Below, one piece after another: positions 19,422 through 29,061 of a stretch of 64,000 nucleotides of DNA. Origin of the DNA: Microvirga sp. BSC39. GTDB taxonomy: Bacteria; Pseudomonadota; Alphaproteobacteria; Rhizobiales; Beijerinckiaceae. The position numbers and the translations under genes are program-made. Position 1 is the stretch's first letter. Each line of letters begins with the position of its first letter. The stretch covers positions 62,001-126,000 of the forward strand of contig NZ_JPUG01000077.1 in the NCBI RefSeq assembly GCF_000739015.1, written 5' to 3'. A model generated the notes under the pieces. That model did not search any database. It saw nothing but the letters and a program-made list of their open reading frames with translations, and was not told where the DNA came from.

Positions 19422-19919
19422 ATGTTCGAAGTCAAAGATATCGCCGTCTCCGACAACAAGCGGGACTTTTACGCCTCGCTTGCTCAGCAGCTCACCGGCC
19501 TTCTGGAAGGCGAGCGGGACATGATCGCCAATGCGGCCAACATGTCCGCGCTGATCTTCCAGTTCCTGCCCGACCTGAACTGGGCCGGGTTCTACTTCAT
19601 GCGTGAGGGCGAGCTCGTGCTCGGCCCCTTTCAGGGCAAGACGGCCTGCGTGCGCATCGCGGTCGGGCGTGGGGTCTGCGGGTCGGCGGTGGAGCGCCGG
19701 GAATCCATAGTGGTGCCGGACGTTCATGCCTTTCCGGGCCACATCGCCTGCGACAGCGCCTCCCGGTCGGAACTGGTCGTGCCGCTGATCAAGGATGGCC
19801 GCGTTCTCGGCGTGCTCGATCTCGACAGCCCCAATCCGAACCGCTTCGACGAGGAGGATCGCGAGGGCTGCGAACAGCTCGTGCGGATCTTCCTCTCAGC
19901 CACCGACATGACGCTCTAG
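19422..19919 (+). CDS. msrC: free methionine-R-sulfoxide reductase, GAF domain (fRMsr)
   Basis: 165-residue GAF-fold enzyme that reduces free L-methionine-R-sulfoxide in the cytoplasm. The three family cysteines are visible in GKTACVRI, GRGVCGSAV and GHIACDSASRSE, the last two giving catalysis and disulfide exchange. The N-terminal NWAGFYFMREGELVLGPFQGK and LDLDSP segments also match. It is 44 bp after the ABC exporter and 10 bp before a flavoprotein gene, so the three may share a transcript. Confidence 0.92.
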   Translation: MFEVKDIAVSDNKRDFYASLAQQLTGLLEGERDMIANAANMSALIFQFLPDLNWAGFYFMREGELVLGPFQGKTACVRIAVGRGVCGSAVERRESIVVPDVHAFPGHIACDSASRSELVVPLIKDGRVLGVLDLDSPNPNRFDEEDREGCEQLVRIFLSATDMTL

Positions 19920-19929
19920 TCAGTCCAGC

Positions 19930-21219
19930 ATGTCGTCCGCCTATATCGACACCTATTACAGCCGGACCGTCTCCACGTCGGAAACCTATCCGGCTGCGAC
20001 TGGTCGGATCGAAGCGGACGTCTGCATCGTCGGCGGCGGGCTCGCCGGATTGACTGCGGCGCTGAAGCTCGCCCGCAACGGGTGCAAGGTCGTGCTGCTC
20101 GAGGCGCAGCGGGTGGCATGGGGCGCTTCCGGGCGCAACGGCGGCTTCGTCTCGGCGGGCTATGCCACAGGACTGTCATCCATCGAGCGGCGGGTGGGGA
20201 AAGACCAGGCGAAAGAGCTCTTTCGCCTGTCGATGGAAGGCGTCGAGATCATCCGTCGAAATATCGATGAATTCGGCATAGCGGATGCCAAGCTCGTTCC
20301 CGGCATCGCAAAGGCCTTGCGCTACAACTCGCGCGGCGCGCTGCAGGCGGCCTGCGAGAGCCAGCAGCGCGCGTTCGGGCTGAACCTGCGCCACTTGGGC
20401 CGGGACGAGGTGAGAAGTCTCTTCGTCTCCTCGAAATATTATGAGGCGATCCTGGACGAGGATGCGTTCCATTTTCACCCGCTGAACTACGGACGTGCGC
20501 TTGCCCGCGAGGCAGCGCACCTGGGGGCTGCAATCCATGAGAACTCCGCGGTCGCGTCCGTCGATCTGGACGGCGCTCGAAAGATCGTCCGCACAAACAG
20601 CGCCGAGATATCAGCCGGCCATGTGGTGTTCACGACCGGCGGCTATACGGGCGCCATCTCGCCTGCCCTGAAACGCGCCTTCCTGCCGATTGCCACTTAC
20701 GTCATGCTGACGGAGCATGCGCCTGAACTGCTGCAAAGCGCGATCCGCACCCCTGCGGCGATCCTCGACGATCGCCGGGCCGGGGACTACTACCGGCTCG
20801 TCGATGATGGCGGCCGCATTCTCTGGGGCGGGCGCATCACCACACGCACGGCGGATCCGCGGGACATCGCGGCCCTGCTGCGGCGCGAGATGGTGACGAC
20901 GTACCCGCAGCTCGCCAGTCTGAAGGCCGAGATCGCCTGGTCGGGGCTCATGTCCTATGCCCGACACCTCATGCCTCAGATCGGGCAGCTCAAGCCGGGT
21001 GTCTGGTTCTGCACGGCCTTCGGTGGCCACGGCATGAACACTACGGCTATCGGCGGCACGGTGGTTGCGGAGGGGATTGCCGGCGAGAGCGACCGCTACC
21101 GTCTCTTCGAGCCTTTCGGCCTTGCATGGAACGGCGGCATTCTCGGGCGTGCCGCGGTTCAGCTCACCTATTGGGGCTATCAGGCCACTGACGCAGCCAA
21201 GGAATTCCGCTCTCGCTGA
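19930..21219 (+). CDS. FAD-dependent oxidoreductase (DAO family, PuuB/OrdL-like)
   Basis: 429-residue D-amino-acid-oxidase-fold flavoprotein. The dinucleotide-binding motif is VCIVGGGLAGLTAALKLA at residues ~35-52, followed by WGASGRNGGFVSAGY, typical of gamma-glutamylputrescine oxidase and related amine oxidases. The C-terminal GGHGMNTTAIGGTVVAEGI closes the FAD site. It probably oxidises a secondary or glutamylated amine. The glutamyl ligase at the window start is 17 kb away, so a shared pathway is only a possibility. Confidence 0.87.
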   Translation: MSSAYIDTYYSRTVSTSETYPAATGRIEADVCIVGGGLAGLTAALKLARNGCKVVLLEAQRVAWGASGRNGGFVSAGYATGLSSIERRVGKDQAKELFRLSMEGVEIIRRNIDEFGIADAKLVPGIAKALRYNSRGALQAACESQQRAFGLNLRHLGRDEVRSLFVSSKYYEAILDEDAFHFHPLNYGRALAREAAHLGAAIHENSAVASVDLDGARKIVRTNSAEISAGHVVFTTGGYTGAISPALKRAFLPIATYVMLTEHAPELLQSAIRTPAAILDDRRAGDYYRLVDDGGRILWGGRITTRTADPRDIAALLRREMVTTYPQLASLKAEIAWSGLMSYARHLMPQIGQLKPGVWFCTAFGGHGMNTTAIGGTVVAEGIAGESDRYRLFEPFGLAWNGGILGRAAVQLTYWGYQATDAAKEFRSR

Positions 21220-21229
21220 GCATGCTGCC

Positions 21230-21349
21230 TTACATCTTGGCCGCGGAGGCGACGATCCAAAGGCAGCTGATGCTGAAGGCGAGGCCGATCAGGTTCATCA
21301 GATAGGCCAGCGCGTCATTGGCAGGGTGGCGTCTTCCCGGACGATCCAT
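21230..21349 (-). CDS. putative small single-pass membrane protein
   Basis: 39-residue ORF, with one hydrophobic helix (YLMNLIGLAFSISCLWIVAS) after a short charged N-terminus. The ATG at 21349 has GGGGAAG about four bases upstream. No family is recognised. Support is the ribosome site and plausible membrane topology only. Confidence 0.4.
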   Translation of the reverse strand: MDRPGRRHPANDALAYLMNLIGLAFSISCLWIVASAAKM

Positions 21350-21505
21350 CGTGCTTCCCCAAGAGCCCAGAGATGGTTCAGTGGGAATATGCCCAAGCTT
21401 GGAGCTTGTCCAGATGGTTAACACGGAGTTTCTGTGCACTGAGCCCAGCCAATATAGCTGAGCTCAGTGGCCATGACCGTGACTGCCGTCCAGATCGGGT
21501 GGGGA

Positions 21506-23188
21506 TCAGAGATAGAAGTCGCCCTTGGACATTGCCGAAAGCCCGGCGACAGTGATGCCAAAGTCGGCGATCTTGTCGCCGTTCGTATCGCCCGACACGA
21601 TTCCATCGGCAAAACGCAACTCTCCAGCCTTGCCGTGGAAGGCGGTCTTCCCGATGAAGGCGAACGCCTGATCGCCTGCGACCTTCGTGTTGGCATCGAT
21701 GGCACGCAGATCGATGTGGTCGGAGCCGCGACGGAAATCCTTGATGGTGTCTGCCGAAGACATCCGTGAATGGGACGGCGAGGAGAAGACGAAAGTATCC
21801 GCCCCACTTCCGCCGATCAGCACATCCTTTCCGCTCCCTCCATAAAGTTTATCGCGACCTGCGCCGCCATTCAGCACGTCGTTGCCGCCTCGTCCATAGA
21901 GCGTATCATTTCCGGATCCGCCCTTGATCTCGTTGGCTGATCCATTGCCATAGAGGGTGTCGGTGTAAGAGCTGCCCGTGAGCCACTCGATGCTGGAATA
22001 CGAGTCGCCGGCGGCATCGCCGCGGTTGTTGCTTCGCGTCTGAAGGTCGGCCACCACGCCGGCTTTCGCCGTGCTGTAGCTGGCAGTGTCCGTTCCGGCG
22101 CCTCCGCTCAGGAGGTCTTTTCCGCTGCCGCCGATCAGCACATCGTTGCCGCTCAACCCATAGAGCTTATCGTCGCCTGCATTGCCGCAAAGCGTGTTCT
22201 TGGCGTCATTGCCCTTGATGCTATCATCAGCGGAGCCGCCATAGGCATTCTCGATGAGGGCGCGGGTGTCGCCCTGATGCAGAAGCGCATTGGCGATGTT
22301 GCCGACGGCGAGCCTGGATCCATCCCAGTGGAGCTTGGCGCGCTGTTCCTGCGAGGTGATGCTCCACGCGCCAGGCTGAAGATCGATTGTCAGGGCCGTC
22401 GTGTAGTTGGTGAAGCTGTACGTGTCCGTGCCGCCGCCGTCCCAGACCGTAAGGAGAATCTGATTTCCGCCGGGAGCGCCCTGCCCGACCCCGTTGACGA
22501 ACATCTCGCCGGTGGTCGGGCTCCATGAATACGTCGTGCTGCCGCTGTTGGTCTGATAGTTCGCGCCGTAGATATGTTGGAGGGCGGCGATGTCGTACAT
22601 CATCAGGGACTGCGCATAGCCCCAGGTCTCGTTCATGTAGCCCGCGCCGGTCGATGCACCGGAATACGAGCGGTAGCTCATAACGGTGTATTCCATGCTG
22701 TCGTGCGACAGGGGCATGACTTTGCCTTCGTGCGCATGCTCAAGCCCGAGGGCATGCCCGATCTCGTGCACGATGGTGAGATAGGCGTAGTTACCCTTGG
22801 CAGGGCTTTCGTAGTTCCGGCTGGAATTGTTGACCCAGACATCGCCGCCGGTTGCGTCAGTTGTCGGGAAGTAGGCCCATGCGGTTCCCGGCACGTCCGA
22901 TTGCGCAAAGCGCAGATCGGCTGACGACGCGCTCGCCCCGGTGGCTTCCTGGAACGTCAGGTTACTCACGGATGAGAACAGCTTCAAAGCCGAGCGCGTG
23001 ATCGCCTGCTGCGTGTCGTTGAAGGAGCCGAAGCCCTTGGCCGTCTCACCGTCGCCATAATACGCACCATAAGCGCTGGCCGCGGTGGGGAAGCTGTACG
23101 TCAGGTCGCTCGGCACCCATTTGAGGTTGCCCAGAATGGAGTCGATGTACAGATTCCCAGTGGAGCTATAAGACTCGACAGCAGGCAT
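21506..23188 (-). CDS. serralysin-type M10 zinc metalloprotease with RTX repeats
   Basis: 560-residue extracellular protease. The zinc site is HEIGHALGLEH at residues 141-151, with the Met-turn MSYRSY at 170-175. Two blocks of calcium-binding GGxGxDxLxG repeats follow (residues ~316-366 and ~413-468), and the C-terminal ~90 residues would carry the type I secretion signal. There is no N-terminal signal peptide, as expected for type I export. No type I ABC/HlyD/TolC set is adjacent, so export depends on genes elsewhere. The 450 bp upstream is AT-richer and holds its promoter. Confidence 0.93.
   Translation of the reverse strand: MPAVESYSSTGNLYIDSILGNLKWVPSDLTYSFPTAASAYGAYYGDGETAKGFGSFNDTQQAITRSALKLFSSVSNLTFQEATGASASSADLRFAQSDVPGTAWAYFPTTDATGGDVWVNNSSRNYESPAKGNYAYLTIVHEIGHALGLEHAHEGKVMPLSHDSMEYTVMSYRSYSGASTGAGYMNETWGYAQSLMMYDIAALQHIYGANYQTNSGSTTYSWSPTTGEMFVNGVGQGAPGGNQILLTVWDGGGTDTYSFTNYTTALTIDLQPGAWSITSQEQRAKLHWDGSRLAVGNIANALLHQGDTRALIENAYGGSADDSIKGNDAKNTLCGNAGDDKLYGLSGNDVLIGGSGKDLLSGGAGTDTASYSTAKAGVVADLQTRSNNRGDAAGDSYSSIEWLTGSSYTDTLYGNGSANEIKGGSGNDTLYGRGGNDVLNGGAGRDKLYGGSGKDVLIGGSGADTFVFSSPSHSRMSSADTIKDFRRGSDHIDLRAIDANTKVAGDQAFAFIGKTAFHGKAGELRFADGIVSGDTNGDKIADFGITVAGLSAMSKGDFYL
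21785..22243 (-). repeat. RTX calcium-binding nonapeptide repeats in the protease
   Basis: Protein-level repeats GGxGxDxLxG in two blocks separated by ~45 residues inside the serralysin gene. At the DNA level the copies are diverged. Confidence 0.9.
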
Positions 23189-23636
23189 TTTCAGCTAACT
23201 CTAAGAATAGAATAAGAGATGCGATGTCTCGCGCGCGATCTGGCGCGGGAAGCAAGCCGGGTTGCTCTGTGAAGGGCGATTTAGAATTCAGAGAGAACAG
23301 GCAATTGCTGCGCCAGGAAATGTAATCCTAAGCGCTACAGTAAATTGACGTGTGCCATTGTAATTTGCCCCATAGCAAGACTGTTATGTTTGTTTGTCTG
23401 GCTTAGAAAAATGACGTTAGGTAAGTTATTAAAAGATTAGCGGCAGGACTAAAAGCAGATTGGCTTGAAATTTAACCCTTTAGACAATGTGCCGCACGAC
23501 CGGCCTTTGCAGCCTCACCAGGTGGGACGCCGCCAATGCTCAAAAGCAGAGGGTTCGTGATGCAAGGGCCAAGGCCCAGGAGGTGAACGCCCTTAGATGG
23601 GCATCTCCGGCGGCTCGCCTGACCCACCGGCCTTCT
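23189..23636. other. intergenic region upstream of the RTX protease; no gene seen
   Basis: 448 bp between the protease start and the stop of the next minus-strand gene. The first ~270 bp are clearly AT-richer than the flanks. Short frames here lack ribosome sites and coding character. It should contain the protease promoter, but no specific site can be named. Confidence 0.5.
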
Positions 23637-23906
23637 TCAGGTCGGGCGTCCCTCGTTGCGCTGTACGGAAATCGGCGCTTCTGAACTCATCTTCATGCGA
23701 ACCCGAGCCTGGATGATCGCCTTGGCGCGTTCCGCATCGTCCAAGCTGCCTCGCTTTGCGAGCGCCTCCTGAGCCAGGAGGCGAATGTCCTCAAGGCGCC
23801 ACTCCTCGCTCAGCCACGATCTGCCGATAACTTTGAGAATTGTCTCGAGAGTCGCATACGGATCCGCGATCTCAGGCGCTATGGCCGAGTCTTTCATGGT
23901 CCTCAT
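23637..23906 (-). CDS. hypothetical protein, helical
   Basis: 89-residue protein, rich in charged helices (ERAKAIIQARVRMKM) and with no membrane segment. The residues DPYATLETILKVIGRSWLSEEW look like a genuine coding region. The ATG at 23906 is used; ATG 23897 three codons later is equally plausible. No family recognised. Confidence 0.55.
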   Translation of the reverse strand: MRTMKDSAIAPEIADPYATLETILKVIGRSWLSEEWRLEDIRLLAQEALAKRGSLDDAERAKAIIQARVRMKMSSEAPISVQRNEGRPT

Positions 23907-24139
23907 CCCCCTTGTCCAAGCCGGAGGTTCTCCTCCGGTCATGTTCTTCAGGAGGGCTTCGTCTCAATGGCGAAAGCCTCTCCCGATGCAGGATTATTGC
24001 AAGGCTTTAGGGAGAAAGACAACTGCGCCTTTGGTCAGGACGCGCAGGCACACCTTCAAATGGAACGAGCGTTTATCTGTGCGGATAAAGAAGAAGCCCG
24101 AGGTCGTAGTTTCGAACTCTTGAGCCACGTGGCGGTGGC

Positions 24140-24214
<75 letters not shown>

Positions 24215-24278
24215 GCGCCAACGGGGAGGGCCGCTTACTGCCACAGGGCTGCCCTCCATGCAAGCTTGAAAATGATCT

Positions 24279-25508
24279 TTATTCGGCCGCCTGGACTTTC
24301 GGCTCCAGAGGGAGCCCGAGCGCGGTCCAGACCTCGATCAGGGCGGCGGCCAGGGCATCGATGTGGGCGTTGGAGTGGGAAGGCCCGGGAGTGATGCGCA
24401 ACCGCTCCGTGCCGCGAGGCACGGTGGGGTAGTTGATCGGCTGGATATAGATGCCGTGCTTCTCCAGCAGCCGGTCGGAGGCCGCCTTGCAGGCTTCCGC
24501 ATCGCCCACCATCACCGGCACGATATGCGTAGGCGTATCGAGGACCGGCAGGCCGGCGCCGCTCAGGACCGCCTTGGTGCGGGCGGCCTGGCGCTGTTGC
24601 TGCTGGCGCTCGGTGGAGGAGGACTTGAGATGCCGGATCGACGCCATGGCAGCGGCGGCGACGGCCGGGGGCAGGGCCGTGCTGAAGATGAAGCCCGGGG
24701 CAAAGCTGCGGATGGCATCCATCACGGCCCTGGTGCCAGTGAGATACCCGCCCATGACGCCGAAGGCCTTGGCCATGGTGCCCTCGATCACGTCGATGCG
24801 GTGCATGGCGCCCTCGCGCTCGGCGATGCCGCCGCCGCGGGGGCCGTACATGCCCACCGCATGAACCTCGTCGATATAGGTCATGGCGCCGTAGCGCTCG
24901 GCCAAGTCGCAGATGGCATGGATCGGGGCAATGTCGCCGTCCATGGAATAGACGCTCTCGAACACGATCAGCTTGGGCCGGTCGCCGGCCGCCTGGAGCA
25001 GCTCCTCCAGGTGCGCGAGATCGTTGTGGCGGAAGATCGCCTTGTCGCAGCCGGACTGGCGCACGCCCTCGATCATGGAGTTGTGGTTGAGGGCGTCCGA
25101 CAGGATCAGGCAGTTCGGGATCAGCCGGGCGAGCGTCGAGATGCCGGTCTGGTTCGAAACGTAGCCCGAGGTGAAGACCAGGGCCGCCTCCTTGCCGTGC
25201 AGGTCGGCGAGCTCCGCCTCCAGCTCGACGATCGGGTGGCTGTTGCCCGAGATGTTGCGGGTGCCGCCGGCCCCGGTGCCGAGGCGCCAGGCCGTCTCCA
25301 CCATGGCGCGGGTCACGTCCCGGTTCTGGCCCATGCCGAGATAATCGTTGGAGCACCAGACCGTGATGGGGCGCGGACCGTCCGGGGAGTGCCAGATCGC
25401 CTGGGGATAACGCCCGGCCAGGCGCTCGATATCGGCGAAGACGCGGTAGCGCCGCTCCGCCTGGAGACGATCGAGGGCTGACGTGAAGAAGTTCTGATAA
25501 TCCATCAT
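24279..25508 (-). CDS. hemA: 5-aminolevulinate synthase
   Basis: 409-residue PLP enzyme that condenses glycine and succinyl-CoA to 5-aminolevulinate, first step of tetrapyrrole synthesis by the C4 route used in alphaproteobacteria. The start FFTSALDRLQAERRYRVF, the glycine-rich GTGAGGTRNISGNSHPIVELE and the PLP-lysine segment GTMAKAFGVMGGY are diagnostic. The usual length is 400-410 residues, which supports the ATG at 25508 (or 25505) rather than the longer frame. The gene is single and upstream of a convergently placed tRNA-Thr. Confidence 0.96.
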   Translation of the reverse strand: MMDYQNFFTSALDRLQAERRYRVFADIERLAGRYPQAIWHSPDGPRPITVWCSNDYLGMGQNRDVTRAMVETAWRLGTGAGGTRNISGNSHPIVELEAELADLHGKEAALVFTSGYVSNQTGISTLARLIPNCLILSDALNHNSMIEGVRQSGCDKAIFRHNDLAHLEELLQAAGDRPKLIVFESVYSMDGDIAPIHAICDLAERYGAMTYIDEVHAVGMYGPRGGGIAEREGAMHRIDVIEGTMAKAFGVMGGYLTGTRAVMDAIRSFAPGFIFSTALPPAVAAAAMASIRHLKSSSTERQQQQRQAARTKAVLSGAGLPVLDTPTHIVPVMVGDAEACKAASDRLLEKHGIYIQPINYPTVPRGTERLRITPGPSHSNAHIDALAAALIEVWTALGLPLEPKVQAAE

Positions 25509-25661
25509 CTCACCGGGTGGGCAGTGCAACGTGCCCGGGGATATTGATCCCATTATGCCAGATCACATTGATCCGGGTCAAAGTTCTCAAGCGTGATATT
25601 GCGGTTGAGGGCCGCGTGCGAAGCCTCTATTGGGTAAAAGCGACGATGGGTCGCGTGAACC

Positions 25662-25829
25662 ATGACTGACGTGAAATCGCAAGAGAAAGCCGACCGGCTC
25701 AAGGCGGCTCTGAAGGAAAATCTCAAGCGGCGCAAGGCGCAGGCGCGGGGGCGGCAGGCCGTCAGGGCGTCTGGAAACGAAATTGGCAGCTTGAGCGTTT
25801 CGGCAGAGCGCGACAAGCCGTCCGACTAG
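25662..25829 (+). CDS. short basic protein upstream of murA
   Basis: 55-residue basic, helical protein (MTDVKSQEKADRLKAALKEN and on) that starts at ATG 25662 and stops at TAG 25827-25829. Similar small lysine/arginine-rich ORFs occur just before murA in other Hyphomicrobiales, and it reads in the murA direction 61 bp ahead of it. Function unknown. Confidence 0.65.
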   Translation: MTDVKSQEKADRLKAALKENLKRRKAQARGRQAVRASGNEIGSLSVSAERDKPSD

Positions 25830-25890
25830 CCTGGAAAGCTCAGGGCGCGCATAGCGCACAGCCTACTGACCATTTTGCAAGGGAATATCG

Positions 25891-27180
25891 ATGGATCGCA
25901 TTCGCATCCGGGGCGGCGCGCCCCTCAACGGCCTGATTCCGATCTCAGGCGCCAAGAATGCGGCCTTGCCCCTCATGATCGCGAGCCTGCTCACGGCGGA
26001 CACGCTCGAACTCGGCAACGTGCCGCGGCTTGCCGACATCTCCTCCCTGTTGAGGATCATGAGCAATTTCGGCGTCGATCACTCGATTGCCGGCCGTCGG
26101 CCGGGTCAGTCCTCGGAGACCGGCCAGACCGTCCGCCTGACGGCCAAGAACATCATCGACACCACGGCCCCCTACGAGCTGGTCTCGACCATGCGGGCGA
26201 GCTTCTGGGTCATCGCCCCCCTGGTGGCCCGCTTCGGCCATGCCAAGGTCTCCATGCCCGGCGGCTGTGCCATCGGCACCCGTCCGGTGGACCTGCTCAT
26301 CATGGCTCTGGCCAAGCTGGGCGCCGTGATCGAGATCGAGTCCGGCTACGTGGTGGCGACAGCTCCCAAGGGGCTCCGCGGCGCCGAGATCGACTTCCCG
26401 AAGGTGACCGTGGGCGGCACCCATGTGGCCCTGATGGCCGCAACCCTCGCTCAGGGCACCACGGTGATCCGCAACGCCGCCCGCGAGCCGGAGGTGGTGG
26501 ATCTCGCCGAATGCCTCATCAAGATGGGCGCCAAGATCCAGGGCGCCGGCAGCTCCGAGATCGTGATCGAGGGCGTGTCCAGCCTGCACGGCGCCTCCCA
26601 TGACGTGATGCCGGACCGCATCGAGACCGGCACCTACGCCATGGCGGTGGCCATGACCGGGGGCGACCTGGTGCTCGACAACACCCGGCCCGACTATCTC
26701 CAGGCGGCCCTCGACGTGCTGGGCCAAGCCGGGGCCGAGGTGACCCCGACCCACGGGGGCATCCGCATCCGCCGCAACGGCAACGGCCTCCAGCCGGTCG
26801 ACGTGACCACCGATCCGTTCCCGGGCTTCCCCACGGACCTCCAGGCGCAGTTCATGGCCCTCATGACCCGGGCGAACGGCACTTCGCGCATCCGTGAGAC
26901 GATCTTCGAGAACCGCTTCATGCACGTGCAGGAGCTGGCCCGTCTCGGCGCCCAGATCCGCCTCGATGGAGACAGTGCCTATGTGGACGGTGTTCAGGGC
27001 CTCAAGGGCGCTCCGGTCATGGCGACCGACCTGCGCGCCTCGGTGTCCCTGGTGATCGCCGGCCTCGTGGCAGACGGCGAGACCACGATCAACCGGGTCT
27101 ATCACCTGGATCGCGGCTTCGAGTCGCTGGAAGCCAAGCTCACCCGATGCGGCGCCTTGATCGAGCGGGTCAGGGGCTAA
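25891..27180 (+). CDS. murA: UDP-N-acetylglucosamine 1-carboxyvinyltransferase
   Basis: 429-residue MurA, which transfers enolpyruvate from PEP to UDP-GlcNAc, the first committed step of peptidoglycan synthesis. Lys22-Asn23 of SGAKNAALPLM and the PEP-reacting cysteine in MPGGCAIGTRP (target of fosfomycin) are present, and DRIETGTYAMA and GFPTDLQAQFMAL complete the active site. The Cys rather than Asp form predicts fosfomycin sensitivity. A terminator follows at once, so it ends its transcript. Confidence 0.97.
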   Translation: MDRIRIRGGAPLNGLIPISGAKNAALPLMIASLLTADTLELGNVPRLADISSLLRIMSNFGVDHSIAGRRPGQSSETGQTVRLTAKNIIDTTAPYELVSTMRASFWVIAPLVARFGHAKVSMPGGCAIGTRPVDLLIMALAKLGAVIEIESGYVVATAPKGLRGAEIDFPKVTVGGTHVALMAATLAQGTTVIRNAAREPEVVDLAECLIKMGAKIQGAGSSEIVIEGVSSLHGASHDVMPDRIETGTYAMAVAMTGGDLVLDNTRPDYLQAALDVLGQAGAEVTPTHGGIRIRRNGNGLQPVDVTTDPFPGFPTDLQAQFMALMTRANGTSRIRETIFENRFMHVQELARLGAQIRLDGDSAYVDGVQGLKGAPVMATDLRASVSLVIAGLVADGETTINRVYHLDRGFESLEAKLTRCGALIERVRG

Positions 27181-27189
27181 AGATCAAAA

Positions 27190-27219
27190 GGCCGGCATCA
27201 ACGCCGGCCTTTTTCTTTT
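27190..27219 (+). terminator. intrinsic terminator after murA
   Basis: Stem GGCCGGC / GCCGGCC with loop ATCAAC, then a T-rich tract (TTTTTCTTTT), ten bases after the murA stop. Confidence 0.92.
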
Positions 27220-27310
27220 CCGGGCCGGAAGGCGAACCTGAGCGAAAGGTTGCGCCGGGGCAGGGGGCTCTCTACTTAAAGATCAAAGTTCAACAACAGG
27301 TTGGTGGGCC

Positions 27311-27751
27311 ATGGACCTCCTGAGACTCGTCGCATTCGACCCTGAAGACCTTTCCGTCATCTCCGCTCACCTGCAGGATTCGCTGCTGCAGGTCGGGGAC
27401 ATCGCCTATCTGCCCAAGGAGCGGCGCTTTGCCATCCAGGTCCGCCGCTACGACTGGGAGGCGGCAACGCCCCAGCGGCGGCTGACCTGCATGCATTTCG
27501 AGAATGTTACGGGCGTGCGCGTCCGCGGCATCGACCGGAGCAACAAGGACGCGGTTCTTAACCTTCTCGCCATTGCGTTCGAGGAGAACGATGCCCCTTC
27601 GGGCACCGCCACCTTGATCTTTGCCGAGGGCGGAGCCATCCAGGTGGACCTGGAGTGTATCGAAATGCAGATGAAAGATACCGGCCCGGTCTGGGCTGCG
27701 GAAAGCCGCCCCTCCCACGAGGACCAGCTGCAAACGGCGGAGCGCCCGTAA
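27311..27751 (+). CDS. DUF2948 family protein
   Basis: 146-residue protein of DUF2948, widespread in Hyphomicrobiales and almost always directly upstream of hisD. The start MDLLRLVAFDPEDLSVISAHLQ and the RFAIQVRRYDWE segment are characteristic. Its stop codon ends one base before the hisD start, which indicates translational coupling. Function is unknown. Confidence 0.88.
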   Translation: MDLLRLVAFDPEDLSVISAHLQDSLLQVGDIAYLPKERRFAIQVRRYDWEAATPQRRLTCMHFENVTGVRVRGIDRSNKDAVLNLLAIAFEENDAPSGTATLIFAEGGAIQVDLECIEMQMKDTGPVWAAESRPSHEDQLQTAERP

Positions 27752-29044
27752 ATGGCGCAGAGGCTCGATGCGCGGGATGCCTCTTTCCCGCAAGCCTTCG
27801 CCGCCCTGCTCTCCGCCAAGCGAGAAGTCTCGGAGGATGTGGACCAGGCGGTGCGCGCCATCATCGAAGATGTGGTGGTGCGCGGCGACGAGGCGCTGAT
27901 CGACTTTACCTACCGGTTCGATGGGCTGGCGCTTCAGCCTGAGACCCTGCGCGTGTCCGACGCCGAGATCGATGCCGCCGAGGCCCAGTGCTCCAAGGAA
28001 GCTTTGGAGGCCCTGGCGCTGGCCAAGGAGCGCATCGAGACCTATCACCGGGAGCAGCGCCCGAAGGACTTCAAGACCACGGACCCCGTCGGCGTGACCC
28101 TGGGCTGGCGCTGGACGGCGATCGAATCCGTCGGCCTCTATGTCCCCGGCGGCCTTGCGAGCTATCCGTCCTCAGTCCTGATGAACGCCGTGCCGGCGAA
28201 GGTGGCGGGGGTTCCACGCATCGCCATGGTGGTGCCGACCCCGCGCGGGGAGACGAACCCGCTCGTGTTGGCGGCCGCGCGCCTTGCCGGCGTCGACGAG
28301 GTCTTCCGCATCGGTGGCGCCCAGGCCGTGGCTGCACTGGCCTACGGAACTCAGAGCGTGAAACCCGTCGCCAAGATCGTCGGACCCGGCAATGCCTATG
28401 TGGCCGCCGCCAAGCGCCGCGTCTTCGGTCAGGTCGGCATCGACATGATCGCGGGTCCGTCCGAAGTGCTGATCCTGGCTGATGCCCATGGCAATCCGGA
28501 CTGGATCGCCGCCGATCTCCTGGCCCAGGCCGAGCACGATACGGCCGCGCAATCGATCCTCATCACCGACAGCCCGGCGCTGGCCGACGCGGTGGAAAAG
28601 GCCGTCCAGCGCCAGCTCAAGACCTTGCCGAAGGCGGAGATTGCGGGCGCGAGCTGGCGGGATTACGGGGCGATCATCCTGATCGACCGGCTGGAAAACG
28701 CCATTCCCCTGGTGGATCGGCTGGCTCCCGAACATCTCGAAATCGAGACGGAGAACGCCGAGGAGCTTGCAGCCAAAGTTCGCAATGCAGGCTCGATTTT
28801 CCTCGGCAGCCATACACCGGAAGCCATTGGCGATTATGTGGGCGGCCCCAACCACGTTCTGCCTACGGCGCGCTCGGCCCGGTTCTCGTCGGGACTCGGC
28901 GTGCTTGACTTCATGAAGCGAACCTCGATCCTGAAATGCGATGCGAGCGCTCTGCGGACGCTCGGCCCGGCAGCAATCGCCCTCGGGCGGTCGGAGGGTC
29001 TGGAGGGGCATGCGCGGTCGGTTGCGATCCGCCTGAACCTCTGA
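27752..29044 (+). CDS. hisD: histidinol dehydrogenase
   Basis: 430-residue enzyme that oxidises L-histidinol to L-histidine in two NAD+-dependent steps. The segment ESVGLYVPGGLASYPSSVLMNA, the DMIAGPSEVLILAD motif, QAEHD with zinc-ligand His, and the C-terminal APEHLEI and TSILK match the family. The gene belongs to a compact run DUF2948-hisD-UPF0262-phosphatase. Confidence 0.97.
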   Translation: MAQRLDARDASFPQAFAALLSAKREVSEDVDQAVRAIIEDVVVRGDEALIDFTYRFDGLALQPETLRVSDAEIDAAEAQCSKEALEALALAKERIETYHREQRPKDFKTTDPVGVTLGWRWTAIESVGLYVPGGLASYPSSVLMNAVPAKVAGVPRIAMVVPTPRGETNPLVLAAARLAGVDEVFRIGGAQAVAALAYGTQSVKPVAKIVGPGNAYVAAAKRRVFGQVGIDMIAGPSEVLILADAHGNPDWIAADLLAQAEHDTAAQSILITDSPALADAVEKAVQRQLKTLPKAEIAGASWRDYGAIILIDRLENAIPLVDRLAPEHLEIETENAEELAAKVRNAGSIFLGSHTPEAIGDYVGGPNHVLPTARSARFSSGLGVLDFMKRTSILKCDASALRTLGPAAIALGRSEGLEGHARSVAIRLNL

Positions 29045-29061
29045 CCGGCAGAGGAGGCGGG

